DNA from: an uncultured Clostridia bacterium
Lineage (GTDB): Bacteria; Bacillota; Clostridia; Oscillospirales; Ruminococcaceae
Direction: 5' to 3'
NCBI GenBank assembly: GCA_945933905.1
Contig: CAMEQX010000077.1
Span: 1 to 6,558, forward strand
DNA: 6,558 nt
Made by a program: the position numbers and the translations under genes
In this document: piece after piece, positions 1 through 6,000 of the stretch
Layout: each line of letters starts with the position of its first letter
Numbering within the stretch: position 1 is the stretch's first letter
Notes under the pieces: model-generated
What the model was told of the DNA's origin: nothing
Seen by the model: only the letters and a program-made list of their open reading frames with translations
Databases searched by the model: none

Positions 1-519
1 CTGTTTCGGTCAAACCCTACGCTGTTTGAGTGGCTGAATTCGCCGATAACTTACTTTGAGGACGGATTTCGCGAAAGGATTGCGCCGTGTGCGAAGCGTT
101 TTTTTTCGCAGAAAAATATGCTGTATCATTACCTCAACACCGCCCGCAATAACGTAAAGCATTTCCTGCAATCAGACGAGGTTCAGCCGAAAAAATACTT
201 CTATGCGCTTCGTCCCATTCTTGCGTGCAAGTGGGTGCTGGAGAATAATTCAGCCCCGCCTGTGCCTTTTGCGGAGCTGGTTGAGGCGGAGCTTCCCGAG
301 TATCTTAGCGGCGCTGTTCAACGGCTGCTTGAAATCAAAATAAACGCCGCCGAAAAGGAAAAAATACCGCATTTTACTGAAATAGACAAATTTTTAGCCG
401 ACAACATCGTGCGGCTTGACGAGATTATGGAAACAATTCCCAAGCGAGAGCGCGTTGAATGGGAAACGCTTGACGGCTTCTTTCTTGACGAGGTTTCTCG
501 CGGAAGGGAATTTTGCTGA
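1..519 (+). CDS. RlaP/YcgL-type nucleotidyltransferase, C-terminal part (5' end outside window)
   Basis: The reading frame is open from base 1 to a TGA at 517-519, giving 172 residues. The first in-frame ATG (118) is internal, because the codons before it read sensibly and match the family. Segments such as FEWLNSPI, YFYALRPILACKWV and PPVPFAELVEAELP match, from memory, the C-terminal half of the COG3541/YcgL family (Pfam RlaP), which are DNA-polymerase-beta-fold nucleotidyltransferases of roughly 250 residues. The Gly-Ser plus Asp-x-Asp catalytic motifs of that fold should lie upstream and cannot be checked. Family members have been proposed from comparative genomics to act in RNA repair; the substrate is not known to me. 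The protein is predicted to be cytoplasmic, with no signal peptide or membrane segment in the visible part. A GNAT gene follows after 14 bases, which suggests one transcript. Family assignment is fairly firm; the biochemical role is not. Confidence 0.85.
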   Translation: MFRSNPTLFEWLNSPITYFEDGFRERIAPCAKRFFSQKNMLYHYLNTARNNVKHFLQSDEVQPKKYFYALRPILACKWVLENNSAPPVPFAELVEAELPEYLSGAVQRLLEIKINAAEKEKIPHFTEIDKFLADNIVRLDEIMETIPKRERVEWETLDGFFLDEVSRGREFC

Positions 520-523
520 ATTC

Positions 524-529
524 AGGAGG
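524..529 (+). promoter_or_regulatory. Ribosome binding site deciding the GNAT start
   Basis: AGGAGG lies four bases before ATG 534 (AGGAGGA with its next base). A longer frame beginning with TTG at 513 would translate the Shine-Dalgarno bases themselves as Gly-Gly and would overlap the end of the preceding gene, so ATG 534 is preferred. Confidence 0.85.
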
Positions 530-533
530 AAAA

Positions 534-1106
534 ATGAACAATAATATCAAAATTCGCCCCGAAGAACATAAGGATTATAAGGACATTGTTTCTTTGATTT
601 TGCGTTCGTTTCGGGAGGGAACAGACTATTCCGACGGCACGGATATAATTGCGCTTGTTGAGGAAATCAGAGATTCCGAATACTACATACCCGAGCTGTC
701 GTTTGTGGCGGAGCTTGACGGAAAAATTGTCGGGCATTTTCTGTTTTCGAGATTTCCCTTGTCGCCCGCAAAGGAGGGCGGTCACGGCGGCGCAGACAGC
801 ACGGATATCGTGATGCTTGCACCCGTTTCCGTTCACGCGGATTATTTTCATCAAGGAATAGGCTCGGCGATGATTACTTTGGGCATTGAAAAAGTGAAGG
901 AAATGGGCTTTAAGGGCATAACAGTAGAAGGCGATTTTCGGTTCTACAACCGCGTCGGGTTTAAGACATCGTCAGAATACAACATTTTTGCGACAAGTGG
1001 AATTCCGCTTGGAGAGCCGAGATGTATGATGTGTCAGGAAACCTATCCCGGCTCGCTGGATAACGTGAGCGGTTTTATCGTTTACGATATGTATTATAAC
1101 GCTTGA
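534..1106 (+). CDS. GNAT family N-acetyltransferase, YhbS-like
   Basis: This 190-residue protein is complete and typical in length for single-domain GNAT enzymes, which transfer an acyl group from acyl-CoA to an amine. Order of elements: an N-terminal IKIRPEEHKDYKDIVSLI strand-helix (5-22), the central strands SFVAELDGKIVGHFLFS (56-72), the strand MLAPVSVHADY (94-104), the acyl-CoA pyrophosphate loop HQGIGSAMI (106-114), and GDFRFYNRVGF (133-143), the usual Y-x-x-x-GF segment of motif B. The tail, with YPGSLDNVSG, resembles the COG3153 (YhbS) subgroup. One oddity: in the Q/R-x-x-G-x-G/A motif the first position, normally Gln or Arg, is Phe105. The substrate cannot be read from sequence. It lies 14 bases after the nucleotidyltransferase gene and probably shares its transcript. 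Its TGA directly touches the stop codon of the convergent HTH gene, leaving no spacer for a dedicated terminator. Confidence 0.92.
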   Translation: MNNNIKIRPEEHKDYKDIVSLILRSFREGTDYSDGTDIIALVEEIRDSEYYIPELSFVAELDGKIVGHFLFSRFPLSPAKEGGHGGADSTDIVMLAPVSVHADYFHQGIGSAMITLGIEKVKEMGFKGITVEGDFRFYNRVGFKTSSEYNIFATSGIPLGEPRCMMCQETYPGSLDNVSGFIVYDMYYNA

Positions 1107-2843
1107 TTATTCTTCGGTAACCGGCGGGACAAAAAGCTCTATTGCTTGACAGAGCCTCGGGTGACGAATGAGAAAAACTATTGCGGGGGATTTGCTTTTT
1201 GATACCATAACCCACTTTCCCTCGTGAATATCAATCCGAAGATTTCTGAAGGTAAACGCAGACGTTTTCTTCAAGCAGTAATTTGGGTGCTGTTTTTCAA
1301 ATTCCTCGGCTATTCGGATATGTTGTGAATACTCCTCGAAGGTGTAAAAAATATCTTTTTCCATAAAATAGCTTGAAAGAGAAACAACAAGCGAGTGCTT
1401 TTCAAATTCTTCCTTTGAAAGAATAGGGATTTCGTCCTCAACAATATTATTTTCAAGAATTTTCTCGATTATTTGCCGTTGTGTATCGGCTTGGTCGAGA
1501 ATTTTCTTTTTTTCCTCCTCGGACAAAGCTTTCCCGCTCAAAAACAGTTCAAGCTTTTCCCTGTCGAAAACATAAAGCGGCGGAGCGGACAGAATGCTTC
1601 TTCTTTTGCCGTCTGTCTGAGAGTCGCTGAGCAGGAATGTGTGGAGTTCCGCTTCGTCGGGTGAGGTGTAGATTTCCATAAGCGGATTTGCGTGCGCGAG
1701 CAACTCTCTTGCGCGTTTTTTATAATAAGCAACCTCGTCCTTGTTTTTGGTGAGATAATACTTTCCGTCCTCGTGATGTCCCGAGATTGCTTCTCCGGAA
1801 AGCGCTGCTGTTCCCGAAACCTTCAGAAAGTGCAAAAACACATCACTTTGCGCCCCGTCAAGATAATACGGCGAAATCTGTCCGGTCATATACATAGGGA
1901 TAAAGCTTTCAAGCCCGAGCATCATTTCCTCAAACGGACGGTCGATGTTGTGAATCATATTCAGATGAAGCTTTTTCTTGAGCATCATCGCCATTCCGAA
2001 CATCCATTTTTTCGGGAAATCCGCGTCCTTTGACATTTTATCCATCGGCATATCGCTGTACATTATCACGGGCTCGAGGGATTTTGAAAGAACGGTTGTT
2101 TTGAGAAAATCAAGCTCTGCTGTCATCATTTCCTGAAGACCGAAATAAGTCTTTGACGTGGGAAGCTGAAAAGGCACCGTCGGAACCTTGAGTTCATCGA
2201 AATGGATTACTCTTATGTATTCATTCAAGTCAAAATCGTTCAGCTTTACAAGAAATTCAGAAATTTCATATTTAGGGTGCTTTTGTCCCGCGATAAGCCA
2301 GTCGCGCAAGCGGTCGAAAAGCACGGCAGAATCATTGGTTTCATCAAAGGTGCAGCCAATAAGCTCTGACAAAAGCTTTCTTTCGGCGGGAGATTTTGTT
2401 TCACGGACAATAAATCCCGCGATATCCGAGGTGAATTTGATGGGGTCGGAGGGCTTTCGTGAGCCGTTTCTAATTCTGAAAAGCGCGGAGGCTTCATAGT
2501 TTGTGGATTGACAGAGCTTTGAGATATTTATGTTCATCACGGAAATCAAAATGTTCAGCTTTTGCCGCAGATTTTCCTTGCTTGTGGCAATAATATCCGA
2601 GCAAGTGAAAAATCCTCTTTCGATTTCGCTTTTTGACAGCGCCGCGTCGCCGTTTTTTTCACGGAGAAGAGAGGCAATTCCCTCGCAAAGCTGAGTGAAA
2701 GCGTCGCTGTCGATTTCGGGCATACGCTCGCCGCTTCTGTATCTGCTGATAGTAGCGGGCGACAAGCCGCAAACGGCGCTGAGTTCCTTTGCGGTGCAGT
2801 CTAATTCGGTTATGTAATCGTTTAGCTTTTCGTTAAAATTCAT
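1107..2843 (-). CDS. Two-HTH (Xre-like) transcriptional regulator with long uncharacterised C-terminal region
   Basis: The protein has 578 residues from ATG 2843. An in-frame ATG at 2855 is less likely because the bases between the two form a good ribosome site for the inner start. Residues 4-45 hold a canonical Xre/Cro HTH (AKELSAVCGLSPATISRYRSGERMPE spans 18-43). Residues 91-132 hold a second HTH-like segment ending RIRNGSRKPS. About 440 residues follow that match no named domain I recognise. Conserved-looking patches there include PVIMYSDMPMDKM (258-270), HNIDRPFEEMMLGLESF (298-314), PMYMTGQISPYYL (316-328) and, near the end, GKWVMVSKSKSPAI. I recall similar long regulators in Ruminococcaceae and Lachnospiraceae genomes, all without assigned function. 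No transmembrane segment or signal peptide is evident, so it should be a cytoplasmic DNA-binding protein whose C-terminal region may sense a ligand or partner. It is divergent from the secreted-protein gene, and the shared interval carries a dyad that could be its operator. Confidence 0.85.
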   Translation of the reverse strand: MNFNEKLNDYITELDCTAKELSAVCGLSPATISRYRSGERMPEIDSDAFTQLCEGIASLLREKNGDAALSKSEIERGFFTCSDIIATSKENLRQKLNILISVMNINISKLCQSTNYEASALFRIRNGSRKPSDPIKFTSDIAGFIVRETKSPAERKLLSELIGCTFDETNDSAVLFDRLRDWLIAGQKHPKYEISEFLVKLNDFDLNEYIRVIHFDELKVPTVPFQLPTSKTYFGLQEMMTAELDFLKTTVLSKSLEPVIMYSDMPMDKMSKDADFPKKWMFGMAMMLKKKLHLNMIHNIDRPFEEMMLGLESFIPMYMTGQISPYYLDGAQSDVFLHFLKVSGTAALSGEAISGHHEDGKYYLTKNKDEVAYYKKRARELLAHANPLMEIYTSPDEAELHTFLLSDSQTDGKRRSILSAPPLYVFDREKLELFLSGKALSEEEKKKILDQADTQRQIIEKILENNIVEDEIPILSKEEFEKHSLVVSLSSYFMEKDIFYTFEEYSQHIRIAEEFEKQHPNYCLKKTSAFTFRNLRIDIHEGKWVMVSKSKSPAIVFLIRHPRLCQAIELFVPPVTEE

Positions 2844-2846
2844 TTT

Positions 2847-2853
2847 CTTCTCC
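2847..2853 (-). promoter_or_regulatory. Ribosome binding site for the HTH regulator
   Basis: On the minus strand GGAGAAG precedes ATG 2843, with six bases between GGAG and the start. The alternative ATG at 2855 has only a weak GGA directly next to it, so the inner start is preferred. Confidence 0.7.
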
Positions 2854-2854
2854 A

Positions 2855-2861
2855 TTCCGAA
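2855..2861 (+). promoter_or_regulatory. Third copy of the TTCCGAA half-site, in the HTH gene leader
   Basis: TTCCGAA matches the core of both arms of the dyad at 2912-2942. It sits just upstream of the HTH gene's ribosome site and downstream of its predicted transcription start, where a bound repressor could block expression. Its role as a binding site is inferred from recurrence only; the same heptamer also occurs by chance inside the GNAT and HTH coding regions. Confidence 0.35.
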
Positions 2862-2878
2862 AGTTTTACATATTTAAT

Positions 2879-2907
2879 ATTATACCCTATTTTCGTATGA
2901 AAATCAA
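2879..2907 (-). promoter_or_regulatory. Predicted sigma-A-type promoter of the HTH gene
   Basis: On the minus strand the -35 is TTGATT (2907-2902), the spacer is 17 bases, and the -10 is a perfect TATAAT (2884-2879). Transcription would start near 2872, leaving a leader of roughly 29 bases before ATG 2843. Confidence 0.7.
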
Positions 2908-2911
2908 GGTG

Positions 2912-2942
2912 TTTCCGAATAGTCACGCTGTCAATTCGGAAA
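2912..2942. repeat. Perfect 9-bp inverted repeat between divergent promoters (candidate operator)
   Basis: TTTCCGAAT at 2912-2920 is the exact reverse complement of ATTCGGAAA at 2934-2942, with a 13-base spacer. The dyad centre (2927) lies midway between the two predicted -35 boxes and between the two -10 boxes, and the arm cores are 22 bases apart, about two helical turns. This fits a dimeric regulator site serving both promoters. An alternative is an intrinsic terminator for plus-strand (antisense) transcripts, because seven T residues follow directly at 2943-2949. However, the stem has only four G-C pairs and no plus-strand gene ends nearby. Confidence 0.6.
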
Positions 2943-2947
2943 TTTTT

Positions 2948-2976
2948 TTAACTTTTTTGTAAAATAATGATATAAT
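2948..2976 (+). promoter_or_regulatory. Predicted promoter of the secreted-protein gene, with extended -10
   Basis: A weak -35, TTAACT (2948-2953), a 17-base spacer, and a perfect TATAAT (2971-2976) preceded by TGA at 2968-2970, which forms an extended -10 (TGnTATAAT). Transcription would start near 2983, with a leader of about 26 bases. The strong extended -10 can compensate for the poor -35, or the promoter may depend on an activator bound at the adjacent dyad. Confidence 0.7.
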
Positions 2977-2995
2977 TTCTTTGTATAAATTGACT

Positions 2996-3001
2996 AGGAG
3001 G
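2996..3001 (+). promoter_or_regulatory. Ribosome binding site of the secreted-protein gene
   Basis: AGGAGG, seven bases before ATG 3009, is near-ideal in sequence and spacing and fixes this start. The start is also supported by the signal peptide that begins immediately. Confidence 0.9.
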
Positions 3002-3008
3002 TATTTTT

Positions 3009-3095
3009 ATGCAAAAAAACAAAAGCTTAGCAAAGCGATTGCTTAGCATTTTGCTGGCAATCTGCGTTTTTATGATGCCGATGACGGCGTTTGCC
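3009..3095 (+). other. Signal peptide of the secreted protein
   Basis: Residues 1-29: a basic n-region (K3, K5, K9, R10), a hydrophobic core LLSILLAICVFMM (11-23), and a c-region ending A-F-A before E30. This is a classical Sec / signal peptidase I pattern. There is no lipobox cysteine at the cleavage position (C19 is inside the core), so it is not read as a lipoprotein. Confidence 0.9.
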
Positions 3096-6000
3096 GAGGC
3101 AGGCGATGATGTCGGCAAGGTGAGAATTACTTGTCAAGGCGTTGGAACAGTCGGCGGTAACGTGTATTATAAACTGAACGGCGAGGGAGAGTTTCAACAG
3201 GTAAAGATTAGCGACGGCAATTACGAGCCGATTGTTTTGGGCGAAAGCACTTCCGTTACCATTCAAATCAAGTCGAATGAAGGCTATAAATTTGATACGA
3301 AAAGCGGCGTTAAGTTGAGCGTAAACGGAAGTGTTAACCAAGCAACCAACGATGATATAACGGCTATGTTATCGGACGGATATACATATGATTTATCAAC
3401 TTTTGTTGACGGCTCAACCGTTGCTGCAAGCACCTTTGAGCTCGAATTCGGATTCGCGCCGGAAAACAAAAGAGAGCTCTCAATCAGAGGCAATGGCGAT
3501 TTTGCTGTCGGCGGAGCGATTAAGTATAAATTCGACGGCGATGAAGGTTTCAAAACAGCCGAAGTTAAAACAAACGAAGACCAGTCAAAATACTTCGACC
3601 GGATTGACTTGGGTAAAAAGACATCAATCACCATAAAAATCGAGCCGAAACCGGAATATCGTCTGGAAGATGTTTGTCTGCGGGAAGACGGTAGCGGAAA
3701 CGCCGCCGCCGCTGATGAGATAGCTGCGTTGTTATCCGAAAACGGAAAGACTTACACATTATCTTCCGATAAAACAAACTTTGATTTTGATTATACCCTT
3801 AGAAACAAACAAGAAGGCGGAAACAGACCTTTCAGAAATCAATACTCGGGTACCTATGTTGAAAATATTCCCGTTACAGTAAACGGAGAACTCAACTTCT
3901 GCATAAACGACTCCATCTTTTACGGCAGTGTAGAAATTCCCGAGGATTTGACCGTCGATTATCATTATACCGGCGAAACGGTTGATTTCTATGTGGAATG
4001 CCACATCAACAAAAAATACACACAGCTCAAGATAAATGGTACCGATTATCTGAGCCAAATCCCGACAACAGATGCAGGTCTTCTTGGCGCTATTCAGGGA
4101 CAACTTTACCGCTTCAAAATATCCGTAACCAAAGCGAATAGTTATGAGATTGAGTCCGCAACAGCTGAGGTTAGCGGCGATGAAATGGTTGTCGGAAACT
4201 TCAGTTGGTGGTATGAAAGAAATGAAAATGTAAATGATGACGACCTGATTGAACACGGTAAAATGGAGCTCCAAAGCATAAAAGTTAACGGTGAAACATT
4301 TCAGCAAACCGAATTTTTGTGTTGGAAAGAGAATGAAGATAGAAGCGGCGGAAGCGCTGTTTTGCCGGCGGGCGCTGAAATCACGGTGAAGATTATTCCC
4401 GATGCCGGCTATCAGCTTACTGAATTTGCATTAAACGGAAATCCGTTCAAAACCGGCGCTGAACCTTCTGTATTTATTTTCAATGTCGCAAGAGGCAACT
4501 TCCACCTCGGAGCAAAAATCACACAGGTTGGAGATGAGGTTAAGAGCGGAACCGATACTGTAAAAAGCGGCGAGGTTGACCTCGGCTCAAATACAATCGA
4601 CTCGGGCTCGGTTATCCTGTCCGTAAGCGATTCAGCAACAGGTAAAGACAAATTCAGCAAAGAGGGATACACCATCAATTCCGTTCTTGACATCAATCTC
4701 AATCAGGTTTGGTACAAGGGAACGCTTGAGGATTACTGGGAAAAGGCTCTGAATAACCTTGCGAACGAGGTTGATATCACTCTTGACTTGGCGGAAAACT
4801 TTGAGGAAGTTGTAATTCTCCACAAACACGGCGACGGTGTTGAGGAAATCACGCCTACCCTCAATAACGGCAAACTCTCCTTCAAAACGAACAGCTTCTC
4901 TGACTTCGCGCTTGCTGTTAAGAAAATAAATCCCGAAAACGGCGGCTGCTTCCAGGTGGTTTATGACGACCGTGAAAGCGGTAAGGTTGAGGCTCAGATT
5001 GGCAGTGAAAATAGATTCACCGCAAGCCCGAATGTTTGGGGAAAATGGTATAAGTACAGCGATAATTCTCAGGCAATCAATTTCACGTTAACTGTTCCCG
5101 CAGACCGCGCAGGACAAACGCCGATAGTTGAGGTTGTTAATCAATCAAATTTTGAGTCTAAGCCCATTTCCGCGAGCGGCAGCAACGGCACTTACACCTT
5201 CTCAATTACTCCGAATGCCTTGTTCGATGGTGTAGATATTCCTTCCATAAATGTGTTTGTAAATTGGTCGGAATTTGACAAGCTTTCTGCGGGCGAGGGC
5301 GAGTTCGTGGTTCACACGGTAAATCTTATTGATGAAAACGGAACCGTCACCGTTTCGGGAGCAATGAACCAAGTATCGTCTATGTCTTTGGGCAACGAAA
5401 GCAAATACATCTACAAACAGGCTTCGGGCACCTTGCACGTTATCTTCATGCCCGGCGCGAATAAGGAATTGTGCGGATTTCGCGTTATCAATTCCCGAAC
5501 CGGAACCGATACAGAATATGGTTTTGAAAACGGCAAGGCTCTTCCCACAAAGCAGTCCGATGGCGGTTATGATTTCGCACTTGCAATAAACAGCGCGGAT
5601 ACAGAAATTATCATCGAAGCGCTTTTTGTTGACTATGTTGAAAAGGTCTCCGCCCCCACAATCACCCCCAACGGCGGCACTTTCTCAAGCTCTCAGACTG
5701 TTGAAATAACTTGCGCAACAGAGGGCGCGGATATCTACTACACTTTGGACGGCACCACCCCGACAACGAGCAGCACGAAATATACCGAATCTTTCACTGT
5801 TTCAGCGGATACGACCGTCAAGGCGATTGCGGTTAAGGCGGATATGGAAGACAGCAATGTTGTAACAGCAAAGTTCACCAAGAAATCCACATCAAGCGGC
5901 GGTACAGGTGGCTCGGGCGGTTCTTCGGGCGGCTCCTCAACTCCCGACAATCCTTCGGTTGACGGAAAAGAACAGAGCTGGTCTGATGTTGCTGGCGATA

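Noticed and set aside
513..533. TTG start giving a longer GNAT protein
   Set aside because: The extra codons translate the Shine-Dalgarno sequence itself and overlap the preceding stop. ATG 534 has the proper ribosome site.
1049..1078. Hairpin-like GCTC/GAGC stem followed by GGTTTTAT near the end of the GNAT gene
   Set aside because: The stem is only four continuous pairs with a bulge, has a large loop, and lies inside the coding sequence before the stop. It is too weak to call a terminator.
1692..2033. Plus-strand open frames inside the HTH gene
   Set aside because: They are antisense to a complete 578-codon gene with HTH motifs, promoter and ribosome site, and show no recognisable domains of their own.
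2929..2934. Perfect TTGACA -35 hexamer on the minus strand
   Set aside because: There is no -10-like hexamer 16-18 bases downstream on that strand; the nearest TATAAT is 44 bases away. The better-spaced TTGATT at 2902-2907 is preferred.
2912..2949. Intrinsic terminator (dyad plus T-run) on the plus strand
   Set aside because: The geometry is partly right, but the stem is AT-rich with a 13-base loop, and no plus-strand gene ends upstream within 1.8 kb. Its central position between two promoters favours an operator. It is kept only as an alternative.
3759..4307. Minus-strand open frame of 182 codons opposite the secreted protein
   Set aside because: It lies wholly inside the well-supported plus-strand gene and has no recognisable domain. 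It is best explained as a shadow frame.
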